Assembly (NCBI GenBank): GCA_022846095.1
Contig: AP025583.1
Span: 2,232,001 to 2,296,000 of the forward strand
DNA: 64,000 nt
Reading direction: 5' to 3'
DNA from: Oscillospiraceae bacterium
GTDB taxonomy: Bacteria; Bacillota; Clostridia; Oscillospirales; Oscillospiraceae
Below, piece by piece: positions 1 to 7,045 of the stretch. The notes under the pieces are model-generated. The model made no database searches. It worked only from the letters and a program-made list of their open reading frames with translations, and was not told the origin of the DNA. A program made the translations under genes and the position numbers. The stretch's first letter is position 1, and every line of letters begins with the position of its first letter.

Positions 1-227
1 AGATAGTCCAGAGCGCGGCCGTCCAACAGGTGCTCGATGTTCTCCAGGAGCTGGCGGCAGGCCGACCAGTCCACGGTGTCAAAGAGCGCCGTGTGTTTAT
101 CCAGCAGGAGATAGGCGTTATAGGACACCCCCCGGGGAATGGGGTGGATATTTTCAAACAGGTGCAGCCGGTGGTCGTTGGCCCCCACCCAGTAGAGGTC
201 CTCGGTGACGTTTCTCACGCAGTACAT
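1..227 (-). CDS. Flavodiiron protein (FprA family), N-terminal part
   Basis: The visible 75 residues are the start of an A-type flavoprotein: the metallo-beta-lactamase-like fold that carries the di-iron centre and reduces O2 (or NO) with electrons from rubredoxin. The opening MYCVRNVTEDLYWVGAND, then HPIPRGVSYNAYLLLD and ALFDTVD, are typical of FprA/flavodiiron N-termini. The di-iron ligands and flavodoxin domain lie beyond the window. A GGAGG ribosome site sits just upstream of the ATG at 227. The gene follows the dehydrogenase-EtfA-rubredoxin fusion by about 40 bases on the same strand, so the two are probably one operon. Family assignment is fairly sure; substrate (O2 versus NO) cannot be told from this part. 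Confidence 0.85.
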   Translation of the reverse strand, partial: MYCVRNVTEDLYWVGANDHRLHLFENIHPIPRGVSYNAYLLLDKHTALFDTVDWSACRQLLENIEHLLDGRALDY

Positions 228-267
228 AGTATGTATACCTCCTTATTTCAAAAACCGTTACGGACGC

Positions 268-2178
268 TTAAGCCTCGATGAAGCTGGCCTTTTCCTCGGC
301 GCACTCGGGGCAGACCCAGTCCTCGGGCAGCTGCTCGAACAGGGTGCCGGGGGCGATCTCGGCGTCCTCGTCGCCGAGCTCGGGCACGTACTCGTAGCCG
401 CAGCCGCCGCAGACGTAGCGCTTGCCGATGGGCTCGGCCTTGGGGGGCGCGGGGCGCTTGATCTTGACCATGGGGGGCGCGGGCTGCTTCTCGCCGGTGT
501 CCAGGGCGGCGCTCAGCAGGGGGAGGATCTCCTCCACGTCGCCCACGATGCCGTAGTCGCAGTTCTTGAAGATGGGGGCGTTGCCGTTTTTATTGATGGC
601 CACGATGGTGGAGGCGTCCTTGATGCCCTTGAGGTGCTGGATGGCGCCGGAGATGCCGCAGGCCACGTACAGGTTGCCGGTGAACTTCTGGCCGGACATG
701 CCCACGTAGCGGTTCAGGGGCACGTACTTGAGGGTCTCGGCCACGGGGCGGGAGGAGCCCACGGCGGCGCCCGCGGCGCGGGCCAGATCCTCGATGAGCT
801 TCATGTTTTCCCGGCTTCCAATGCCCTGGCCCGCGCTGACCACCCGCTCCGCCTGGACGATGGGGGTGTCCATGGGGATGCCCACGGAGAAGTCGTAGCC
901 GTCCTTCTTCAGATGGGCCACAAGCTCGGCCACCCGCTCCTGGGCGCTGCCCTCCTTGAGGACGACCTTCTTGCGCACGCCGGTGATGGGGGCGGGCTTC
1001 TTGGCCCGGCTGGAGGAGCCACCCTCGCTCTTGGGGGGCTTGCCCATGATGTGGGAGGCGATGACCACCCGCTGGATCTCGTTGGTGCCCTCGTAGATGG
1101 TGGTGATCTTGGCGTCGCGGTACATGCGCTCCACGTCCATGCCCTTGAGGAAGCCGGTGCCGCCGAAGATCTGCACCGCGTCGTTGGTGACCTCCAGGGC
1201 GATGTCGGAGGCGTACATCTTGGCCATGGCGGACTCCATGCCGTAGGGCTCGTGGTGCTCCTTCAGGTCGGCGGAGGAGTAGACCAGCAGCCTGGCGCAG
1301 CGCAGCTTGGTGGCCATGTCGGCCAGCTTGAAGCCCAGAGCCTGATTAAAGCCGATGGGCTTGCCGAACTGGACGCGCTCATGGGCGTACTCCACGGCGG
1401 CCTCGTAGGCCCCCTGGGCGATGCCCAGCGCCTGGGAGGCGATGCCGATGCGCCCGCCGTCCAGGGTGGCCATGGCGATCTTGAAGCCTTGGCCCTCCTT
1501 ACCCAGCAGGTTCTCCTTGGGCACCTTCACGTCGTTGAAGATGAGCTCGGCGGTGGAGGAGGAGCGGATGCCCATCTTGTCGTAGTGGTCGCCGAAGGTG
1601 AAGCCGGGGAAGTCCTTCTCCACGATGAAGGCAGAGATGCCCTTGGTGCCGATGTCCGGGGTGGTGACCGCGAAGACCACGTATGTATCCGCCTTGGGGG
1701 CGTTGGTGATGAAGATCTTGCCGCCGTTGAGGAGGTAGTAATCCCCCTTGTCCACCGCGGTGGTCTCGGTGCCGCCCGCGTCGGAGCCCGCGTTGGGCTC
1801 GGTCAGACCGAAGGCGCCGATCTTCTCGCCCTTGGCCAGGGGCACCAGGTACTTCTGCTTCTGCTCCTCGGTGCCGAAGGCGAAGATGGGCCAGGAGCCC
1901 AGGGACACGTGGGCGGAGAGGATGACGCCGGTGCCGCCGTCCACCCGGGAGAGCTCCTCCACCGCGATGGAGTAGCTGAGCACGTCCAGCCCGGCGCCGC
2001 CGTACTCCTTGGGATACGGGATGCCCATGAGCCCCATCTCCCCCAGCTTGCGGATCGCCTCGTCGGGGAACATGTTCTCCTTGTCCATCAGGAACGCCTG
2101 GGGCTTCACCTCGGCCTCTGCGAATTCACGCACTTTTTTACGCAGGGCCTCATGCTCGTCGGTGGTCTTGAATAACAT
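268..2178 (-). CDS. Acyl-CoA dehydrogenase - EtfA FAD domain - rubredoxin fusion
   Basis: A 636-residue three-part redox protein. Residues 1-376 are a complete acyl-CoA dehydrogenase with the catalytic Glu in IYEGTNEIQ (about E363). After a Ser/Lys/Pro linker, residues about 400-560 match the C-terminal FAD-binding half of EtfA (SRPVAETLKYVPLNRYVG, ACGISGAIQHLKGI, AINKNGNAPIF). Residues 586-636 are a rubredoxin with the four iron ligands as CGGC and CPEC. EtfA domain I and EtfB, needed for a normal or bifurcating ETF, are absent. I infer that electrons from an acyl-CoA pass through the two flavins to rubredoxin, and then to the downstream flavodiiron protein. The start is fixed by an AAGGAGG site eight bases before the ATG. 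The true acyl-CoA substrate is unknown; butyryl-CoA is a reasonable guess. Confidence 0.92.
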   Translation of the reverse strand: MLFKTTDEHEALRKKVREFAEAEVKPQAFLMDKENMFPDEAIRKLGEMGLMGIPYPKEYGGAGLDVLSYSIAVEELSRVDGGTGVILSAHVSLGSWPIFAFGTEEQKQKYLVPLAKGEKIGAFGLTEPNAGSDAGGTETTAVDKGDYYLLNGGKIFITNAPKADTYVVFAVTTPDIGTKGISAFIVEKDFPGFTFGDHYDKMGIRSSSTAELIFNDVKVPKENLLGKEGQGFKIAMATLDGGRIGIASQALGIAQGAYEAAVEYAHERVQFGKPIGFNQALGFKLADMATKLRCARLLVYSSADLKEHHEPYGMESAMAKMYASDIALEVTNDAVQIFGGTGFLKGMDVERMYRDAKITTIYEGTNEIQRVVIASHIMGKPPKSEGGSSSRAKKPAPITGVRKKVVLKEGSAQERVAELVAHLKKDGYDFSVGIPMDTPIVQAERVVSAGQGIGSRENMKLIEDLARAAGAAVGSSRPVAETLKYVPLNRYVGMSGQKFTGNLYVACGISGAIQHLKGIKDASTIVAINKNGNAPIFKNCDYGIVGDVEEILPLLSAALDTGEKQPAPPMVKIKRPAPPKAEPIGKRYVCGGCGYEYVPELGDEDAEIAPGTLFEQLPEDWVCPECAEEKASFIEA

Positions 2179-2238
2179 CTTAGTGCCTCCTTACGTCTGT
2201 TTATATCAGTAACGAGAATTGTTATCTTTTCTATTGGC

Positions 2239-2268
2239 ATAATATCACAACGCACCCCGCCCTGTCAA
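2239..2268 (-). promoter_or_regulatory. Promoter of the dehydrogenase-flavodiiron operon
   Basis: On the minus strand a perfect TTGACA (2263-2268) is followed after 18 bases by TATTAT (2239-2244), about 60 bases before the fusion gene. It lies back to back with the promoter of the Crp-type regulator. Confidence 0.75.
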
Positions 2269-2298
2269 TGCCCATTTTGGAAAAATAACGAAATATTT

Positions 2299-2330
2299 CC
2301 TATGTGATAACAGTAGATTATTTCACAGGG
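2299..2330. promoter_or_regulatory. Inverted repeat, possible operator
   Basis: Imperfect inverted repeat with arms resembling CC-TGTGA and TCACA-GG, 15 bases between the pentamers, between the two divergent promoters. It recalls Crp-family half-sites, but the spacing is wider than the usual six bases. It could bind the adjacent regulator; nothing more supports this. Confidence 0.35.
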
Positions 2331-2353
2331 CCTCCCCCGTGAGGGGCTGGCGC

Positions 2354-2382
2354 TTGATCCGCGGGCACGGCGGGTATAGAAT
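2354..2382 (+). promoter_or_regulatory. Promoter of the Crp-type regulator
   Basis: TTGATC (2354-2359), 17 bases, TAGAAT (2377-2382), about 22 bases before the regulator start codon. Confidence 0.5.
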
Positions 2383-2404
2383 AAAGCGGTGAGGTGAATG
2401 GCGG

Positions 2405-3073
2405 ATGGAACTGCAAACCTATTTCCCCTTCTGGCCCCGGCTGGACGCGCAGCAGCAGCGGCTGCTGGAGGGCGCGGTGGAGCCCCGGCGCTTCGCCCGG
2501 GGCACGCTGCTCCACAGCGGCTCCGGCGACTGCATCGGCCTGCTGCTGGTCACCCAGGGGCAGCTGCGGGCCTACATGCTCTCGGAGGAGGGCAAGGAGC
2601 TGACCCTCTACCGCCTCTTCGAGCGGGATCTCTGCCTTTTCTCCGCCTCCTGTATGCTGCGGGGCGTCCAGTTCGACCTGATGGTGGAGGCGGAGCGGGA
2701 CACCACGGTGCTGCATATCCCGCCGGAGGTGTACAGGCGGCTGATGGACCAGTCCCTGGCGGTGGCCGCCTACACCAACGAGCTGATGGCCTCCCGCTTC
2801 TCCGACGTAATGTGGCTGATGGACCAGGTGCTCAGCAAGAAGCTGGACGCCAGGCTGGCCGCCCTGCTGCTGGAGGAACAGTCCCTGGCGGGAGACGGGC
2901 CTCTGTCCATCACTCACGACAGGCTGGCCCGCCATCTGGGCAGCGCCCGGGAGGTGGTGACCCGGATGCTCAAGTACTTCCAGGCCGAGGGCCTGGTCCG
3001 CCTGGAGCGGGGCAGTATCGCGCTTCTGGACCTCCCCGGGCTGGAGGCGCTGGCGGCGGACAGCCTGCGCTGA
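2405..3073 (+). CDS. Crp/Fnr family transcriptional regulator
   Basis: A 222-residue regulator with an N-terminal cyclic-nucleotide-binding-type beta barrel (about residues 10-130, LLVTQGQLRAYMLSEEGKELTL) and a C-terminal winged helix (THDRLARHLGSAREVVTRML, about 165-190). The four N-terminal cysteines of classic Fnr iron-sulfur sensors are absent; two cysteines occur in the barrel (LCLFSASC), as in many clostridial relatives, so a thiol or metabolite signal is possible. It is divergent from the dehydrogenase-flavodiiron operon and precedes the thioredoxin/rhodanese genes, so it probably controls both. The ATG at 2405 has a GAGGTG site at a better distance than the ATG at 2398. Confidence 0.85.
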   Translation: MELQTYFPFWPRLDAQQQRLLEGAVEPRRFARGTLLHSGSGDCIGLLLVTQGQLRAYMLSEEGKELTLYRLFERDLCLFSASCMLRGVQFDLMVEAERDTTVLHIPPEVYRRLMDQSLAVAAYTNELMASRFSDVMWLMDQVLSKKLDARLAALLLEEQSLAGDGPLSITHDRLARHLGSAREVVTRMLKYFQAEGLVRLERGSIALLDLPGLEALAADSLR

Positions 3074-3157
3074 GCCTGTGTAACAAAGTCACGGAAGGGA
3101 CGGCCGTCTTGCTGTATCCTGTACTCACAAACCAAATTGAGTAAGGAGCGATTCAAG

Positions 3158-3466
3158 ATGTCCGTTTTTTCCGTGACCAACCATAATTTCGACGATAAGG
3201 TGCTCCGCGCCGGACGGCCGGTGCTTCTGGACTTCTGGGCCCCCTGGTGCGGCCCCTGCAAGCTGCTCTCCCCCGTGGTGGAGGAGATCGCCCGCCGCCA
3301 CCCCGAGATCGGGGTGGGCAAGATCAACGTGGACGAGGAGCGGGAGCTGACCGCCCGCTTCGGCGTCTCGGGCATCCCCGCCCTCTTTTATATGAAGGAC
3401 GGCCGGGTGGCCGCCTCCGCCGTGGGCGTGCGCCCCCGTGAGAGCGTGGAGGCGATGCTGAAATGA
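3158..3466 (+). CDS. trxA: Thioredoxin
   Basis: A 102-residue cytoplasmic thioredoxin with the active site FWAPWCGPCK (Cys31, Cys34) and the cis-Pro loop GVSGIPALF. It reduces protein disulfides and, in this setting, could reduce the persulfide formed on the neighbouring rhodanese. The start at 3158 is chosen because AAGGAG lies eight bases upstream; an earlier in-frame start at 3137 has no ribosome site and adds seven non-homologous residues. The stop codon overlaps the next start (ATGA), so translation is coupled to the rhodanese. Confidence 0.92.
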   Translation: MSVFSVTNHNFDDKVLRAGRPVLLDFWAPWCGPCKLLSPVVEEIARRHPEIGVGKINVDEERELTARFGVSGIPALFYMKDGRVAASAVGVRPRESVEAMLK

Positions 3467-3786
3467 GTATTCTGGGCTTTCTGAACCCGCCCGCCCTGGA
3501 CGAGGGCGTGGAGCGGGCCAAGCGCACCCCCGGCGCCCTGCTGGTGGATGTGCGCACCCGGGAGGAGTACGCCGCCGGGCACGTGCCCGGCAGCCGGAAT
3601 ATCCCGCTGGACCGCATCGGCTCGGCCCAGCTGGAGCAGGGCCGCCCCCTCTTCCTCTACTGCCGCAGCGGCTCCCGCAGCAGCCAGGCCTGCGCCATCC
3701 TGCGCCGGCGGGGCTACGCGGCCACCAACCTGGGCGGCATCATGGGCTACCGGGGCGGACTGGAGCGGGGGGTGAGCGGGGAATGA
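3463..3786 (+). CDS. Single-domain rhodanese-like protein
   Basis: A 107-residue rhodanese with the CDC25/rhodanese signatures LLVDVRTREEYAAGHVPGS and the active-site loop YCRSGSRS (Cys67), which carries sulfane sulfur. It likely passes sulfur between thiosulfate or polysulfide and thioredoxin or CoA. It overlaps by four bases both the thioredoxin gene before it and the reductase gene after it, so the three genes form a tightly coupled unit. Confidence 0.9.
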   Translation: MSILGFLNPPALDEGVERAKRTPGALLVDVRTREEYAAGHVPGSRNIPLDRIGSAQLEQGRPLFLYCRSGSRSSQACAILRRRGYAATNLGGIMGYRGGLERGVSGE

Positions 3787-5477
3787 AGGTACTTATCATC
3801 GGCGGCGTGGCCGGCGGGGCCACCGCCGCCGCCCGCCTGCGGCGGCTGGACGAGGACGCGGAGATCGTCGTGCTGGAGCGCAGCGGCTACGTCTCCTACG
3901 CCAACTGCGGCCTGCCCTACTACGTGGGCGGCGTGATTGAGGAAAAGAAGGCCCTCACCCTCCAGACCCCGGAGAGCTTCCGGCGGCGCTTCCGCGTGGA
4001 CGTGCGGGTGCACAGCGAGGTCACGGCCATCCACCCGGAGGACAAAACCGTCAGCGTCACCCGGCTGGAGGACGGGAGCCGGTACACGGAGCACTACGAC
4101 AAGCTGATCCTCTCCCCCGGCGCCAAGGCCGTGCGCCCCGACCTGCCCGGCATGGACGACGAGCGGATCTTCACCCTGCGCACCGTGGAGGACACCTATC
4201 GCATCCGGGACTACCTGGACCGGGCGCGGCCCCGGCGGGCCGTGGTCGTGGGCGGGGGCTTCATCGGCCTGGAGATGGCGGAGAACCTGGTGGAGGCGGG
4301 CGTGCAGACCACGCTGCTCCAGCGGGGAAGCCACGTGATGCCCCCGCTGGACGGCGACATGGCCGCCGAGGTCCACGCCTACCTGCGCGCCAAGGGGGTG
4401 GATCTGCGCCTCAACACCTCCTTCACCGGCTTTGAACGCGGAGACGGCGCTCTGAAGGTGCTGCTGGAGGGCGGCGGGGCGCTGGAGGCCGACCTGGTGC
4501 TGCTGGCCATCGGCGTGGCGCCGGACAGCGGCCTGGCCCGGGACGCGGGGCTCTCCCTGGGGATCAGGGGCTCCATCCTGGTCAACGAGCGTATGCAGAC
4601 CTCAAATCCCGACATCTACGCCGTGGGGGACGCGGTGGAGGTGCGGCAGTTCGTCACCGGCTCCCCCGCCCTCATCGCCCTGGCGGGGCCCGCCAACAAG
4701 CAGGGGCGCATCGCCGCCGACAACATCTGCGGCCGGGAGAGCGTGTTCCGCGGCTCCCAGGGCTCCTCCGTGCTCAAGCTCTTCGACATGACCATCGCCG
4801 CCACCGGGGTCAACGAGCAGGCTGCCAAGGCCGCGGGCCTGTCCTGCGGCAAGGTGGTCACCTACTCCGCCTCCCACGCCACCTACTACCCCGGCGCGGC
4901 CAATATGACGGTAAAGACCCTCTTCGACCCGGAGAGCGGGCGCATCCTGGGGGCCCAGATCGTGGGCTTCGGCGGCGTGGATAAGCGCATCGACGTGCTG
5001 GCCACCGCCATCCGGGCTGGTATGACGGCGGCGGATCTGGAGGAGCTGGATTTGGCCTACGCGCCCCCCTACTCCTCCGCCAAGGACCCGGTCAACATGG
5101 CGGGCTTCGCCATCGAAAACCTGCGCGGCGGCCTGGTGGAGCAGTTCCACTGGGACCAGGTGGCCGCCCTGCCCCGGGACGGCAGCGTGACCCTGCTGGA
5201 CACCCGCACCGCTGCGGAGTACGCCGGGGGCCACATCCCCGGCGCCATCAACATTCCCCTGGACGAGCTGCGGGAGCGGCTGGGGGAGCTGGATCGGGAG
5301 CGGCCGGTTTATGTAAACTGCTACAGCGGCCTGCGCAGCTACCTGGCCTGCCGCATCCTCTCGGGCAGCGGCTTCCGGTGCTTCAACCTCTCCGGCGGCT
5401 ACCGCTTCTACGCCCTCAACACCGACGCGGTCAGCTACGACCCCGACCCCAGACAGCCCTGCGGCGTCAAGCTCTAG
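3783..5477 (+). CDS. CoA-disulfide/persulfide reductase with C-terminal rhodanese
   Basis: A 564-residue NAD(P)H-dependent flavoprotein of the CoADR-RHD type. The N-terminus has the FAD motif IIGGVAGGATAAARLRR and the single redox cysteine in SYANCGLPYYVGG (Cys42). A second dinucleotide fold begins near AVVVGGGFIGLEMAENL, and TSNPDIYAVGDAVEV is the FAD-contacting motif. Residues about 460-545 are a rhodanese with VNCYSGLRSY (Cys513). Characterised relatives reduce CoA disulfide, CoA persulfide or polysulfide, so a role in thiol redox balance and sulfane sulfur detoxification is likely. The start overlaps the preceding rhodanese stop. A terminator follows directly. Confidence 0.9.
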   Translation: MKVLIIGGVAGGATAAARLRRLDEDAEIVVLERSGYVSYANCGLPYYVGGVIEEKKALTLQTPESFRRRFRVDVRVHSEVTAIHPEDKTVSVTRLEDGSRYTEHYDKLILSPGAKAVRPDLPGMDDERIFTLRTVEDTYRIRDYLDRARPRRAVVVGGGFIGLEMAENLVEAGVQTTLLQRGSHVMPPLDGDMAAEVHAYLRAKGVDLRLNTSFTGFERGDGALKVLLEGGGALEADLVLLAIGVAPDSGLARDAGLSLGIRGSILVNERMQTSNPDIYAVGDAVEVRQFVTGSPALIALAGPANKQGRIAADNICGRESVFRGSQGSSVLKLFDMTIAATGVNEQAAKAAGLSCGKVVTYSASHATYYPGAANMTVKTLFDPESGRILGAQIVGFGGVDKRIDVLATAIRAGMTAADLEELDLAYAPPYSSAKDPVNMAGFAIENLRGGLVEQFHWDQVAALPRDGSVTLLDTRTAAEYAGGHIPGAINIPLDELRERLGELDRERPVYVNCYSGLRSYLACRILSGSGFRCFNLSGGYRFYALNTDAVSYDPDPRQPCGVKL

Positions 5478-5489
5478 CAAGACCTGAAA

Positions 5490-5527
5490 AAACGCCGGCC
5501 CGCCCTCAAGGGCGGACCGGCGTTTTT
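5490..5527. terminator. Terminator of the thioredoxin-rhodanese-reductase operon
   Basis: A stem of AACGCCGG and CCGCCCT arms with a short loop, flanked by A and T runs, so it can also stop the converging DUF4397 gene. Confidence 0.85.
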
Positions 5528-5539
5528 ATCCTCTGGTAC

Positions 5540-6460
5540 TCAGCGGTCCTCGACCACCATGATCTGCACGGCGTTGGTGGCCGTGCCGTTGTTGACGATA
5601 AACGCGGTGTAGTTGGCGTTGCGGCGCACGTTGAGGTACAGCGACGCCACGGTGTTGGGCACCGGGTACATGCCGATAAAGGCGGAATCCAGGCTCTCGA
5701 TGTCGGCGTAGGCGGGCATCGGCAGCTGATTGGTCTCTGCAAAGAGGAACTCGTAGGCGCCCGGGCGGATGCGCTTGTAGATGGTGGTCTCCTTGAAGCG
5801 CACGTCGGCGTAGATGACGCGGCCGTCGGCCAGCAGCACGTCCATGGGGCGGCTGTTGTAGGCCAGGTTGCTGACGCGGAAGTTGGAGAAGCCGCCGCCG
5901 GGGGTGCAGCAGGTATCGGAGATCTGGAGCAGATCCAGCCCGCCGGCCCGGTTGATCACCGCCACCGTGGAGATGCTGCCGGCCTGGAAGGGGATGGACT
6001 TCTGAATGTAGATATAGCCGTCCGCGCCCATGACCGTCACCGTCTGGTAACCGGTGGAGACCCGCCCGTAGGCGGACACCGAGGAGAAGCTCAGGAAGTT
6101 GACCCTGCGCACGTTGTTAATCAGGATGCGGAAGGGCTGGTACCCAAACGCGGCGTTCAGGAAGCGGACGCTGGCGTAGCTGGGCCAGGAGGGCGCCACA
6201 GGGCCGCCCTCGCCGGGATTGGGCAGGGGGATGACCGGGATGTTGGAGCCGCCGGGGCCGGGCGCCACGGGGCCGCCCTCACCCGGGTTGGGCAGGGGGA
6301 TGACGGGCATGTCGTCCATGCCGCCCACCGGGCCGCCCTCGCCGGGATTGGGCAGGGGGATGACCGGGACGTTGGATCCGCCGGGGCCGGGGGCCACGGG
6401 GCCCCCCTCCCCGGGGTTGGGCAGAGGAATAACGGGCATATCAGAAACGCTTCTTTCCAT
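5540..6460 (-). CDS. DUF4397 protein with four N-terminal Pro/Gly repeats
   Basis: About 306 residues. The N-terminal 90 residues hold four copies of PVIPLPNPGEGGPV separated by short Gly/Pro linkers; the rest (from SWPSYASVRFLNAAFG) is a beta-rich DUF4397 domain, probably two units. There is no signal peptide or membrane anchor, so if it is a surface protein it must be placed another way, for example as a coat or spore-surface component; that is a guess. The start is uncertain: ATG 6460 (MERSVSD) has no good ribosome site but lies seven bases after the stop of a leader ORF with a strong one, so coupled translation is plausible. ATG 6439 is an alternative. Confidence 0.75.
   Translation of the reverse strand: MERSVSDMPVIPLPNPGEGGPVAPGPGGSNVPVIPLPNPGEGGPVGGMDDMPVIPLPNPGEGGPVAPGPGGSNIPVIPLPNPGEGGPVAPSWPSYASVRFLNAAFGYQPFRILINNVRRVNFLSFSSVSAYGRVSTGYQTVTVMGADGYIYIQKSIPFQAGSISTVAVINRAGGLDLLQISDTCCTPGGGFSNFRVSNLAYNSRPMDVLLADGRVIYADVRFKETTIYKRIRPGAYEFLFAETNQLPMPAYADIESLDSAFIGMYPVPNTVASLYLNVRRNANYTAFIVNNGTATNAVQIMVVEDR
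6198..6439. repeat. Tandem coding repeats in the DUF4397 gene
   Basis: Four units of about 60-69 bases encode the PVIPLPNPGEGGPV motif; units 1 and 3 are nearly identical in DNA, which suggests recent slippage or duplication and possible length variation between strains. Confidence 0.85.
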
Positions 6461-6467
6461 GTATCGG

Positions 6468-6520
6468 TTAAGATGAAACAAAAGGTTCCATCTTCCTCCT
6501 TTCTTGTGGGTACCCCATCC
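6468..6520 (-). CDS. Leader peptide ORF before the DUF4397 gene
   Basis: A 16-codon ORF (MGYPQERRKMEPFVSS) preceded by GGGGAGGAATAGG. It contains a second in-frame ATG at 6491 that itself follows a strong AAAGGAGG. It ends seven bases before the likely DUF4397 start. It may serve translational coupling rather than make a functional peptide. Confidence 0.4.
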
Positions 6521-6615
6521 TATTCCTCCCCTGTACGACTTGTGAACGCGCCGCCCGGCGCCCAGGGCGGCGAACGGCGGCAGACCGCCCCGCAAAAGCC
6601 CCAGCCGGCGCAAAA

Positions 6616-6643
6616 AAGCCCGGAACCTCGCGGTTCCGGGCTT
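6616..6643. terminator. Bidirectional intrinsic terminator
   Basis: A 12-base-pair perfect stem AAGCCCGGAACC with a TCGC loop, flanked by A6 and T4 runs. It lies downstream of the tRNA-Ser pair and insulates the DUF4397 gene. Confidence 0.8.
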
Positions 6644-6670
6644 TTCCGGGATTCAGTATGAAAAAGAACA

Positions 6671-6698
6671 GACCCGCAAACCTTTTGGTTCGCGGGTC
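6671..6698 (-). terminator. Terminator of the tRNA-Ser pair
   Basis: On the minus strand a GACCCGC/GCGGGTC stem, extended by AACC/GGTT, is followed by a T-rich run about five bases after the tRNA end. Confidence 0.7.
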
Positions 6699-6702
6699 AT
6701 TC

Positions 6703-6793
6703 TGGCGCAGAAGGAGGGATTTGAACCCTCGCACGGTTTTACCCGCCTACTCCCTTAGCAGGGGAGCCCCTTCGGCCACTTGGGTACTTCTGC
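6703..6793 (-). tRNA. tRNA-Ser (anticodon GCU)
   Basis: A 91-base class II tRNA with encoded CCA. The acceptor stem GCAGAAG/CTTCTGC, the anticodon loop CTGCTAA, a long variable arm and the T loop GGTTCAAATCC are all visible on the minus strand. Reads AGC/AGU codons. Confidence 0.95.
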
Positions 6794-6844
6794 GTGCCGA
6801 ATCAGTATGCCCTGTTTCACTGTGCGCATTCCGGGGATAAAGTG

Positions 6845-6931
6845 TGGCGGAGAGAGTGGGATTCGAACCCACGGCTCTTGCGAGTCACCGGTTTTCAAGA
6901 CCGGCTCCTTAAACCACTCGGACATCTCTCC
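6845..6931 (-). tRNA. tRNA-Ser (anticodon UGA)
   Basis: An 87-base class II tRNA with encoded CCA. The acceptor stem is GGAGAGA/TCTCTCC, the anticodon loop CTTGAAA gives UGA, and the T loop is GGTTCGAATCC. It is transcribed ahead of the tRNA-Ser(GCU) gene from one promoter. Confidence 0.95.
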
Positions 6932-6961
6932 ACGTCCGACCCTCAGCCAAATGCGAATAGA

Positions 6962-6990
6962 ATAATACCATATTTCAGAGGGCTTGTCAA
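6962..6990 (-). promoter_or_regulatory. Promoter of the tRNA-Ser pair
   Basis: TTGACA (6985-6990), 17 bases, TATTAT (6962-6967) on the minus strand, about 30 bases before the first tRNA. Confidence 0.8.
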
Positions 6991-7006
6991 CCAATATCGG
7001 AAAAAA

Positions 7007-7031
7007 CAGCCGGGGCTTTTCGCCCCGGCTG
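7007..7031 (-). terminator. Terminator of the first SleB-like hydrolase gene
   Basis: A perfect 10-base-pair stem CAGCCGGGGC followed on the minus strand by six T residues, just after the stop codon. Confidence 0.85.
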
Positions 7032-7045
7032 TCAGCGTCGGATTC

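Noticed and set aside
205-2175. Long plus-strand ORF (656 codons) opposite the dehydrogenase fusion
   Set aside because: It is antisense to a gene with clear domains, has no ribosome site, and its Gly/Leu/Ala/His-rich text is the usual mirror of GC-rich coding DNA.
3080-3100. Possible second Crp-type site before the thioredoxin gene (TGTG...TCAC)
   Set aside because: The arms are off by one base and only the outer three bases pair, so it is no better than chance.
6198-6440. CRISPR-like array in the DUF4397 gene
   Set aside because: The units are in frame, contiguous and encode a peptide repeat; there are no unique spacers and no cas genes.
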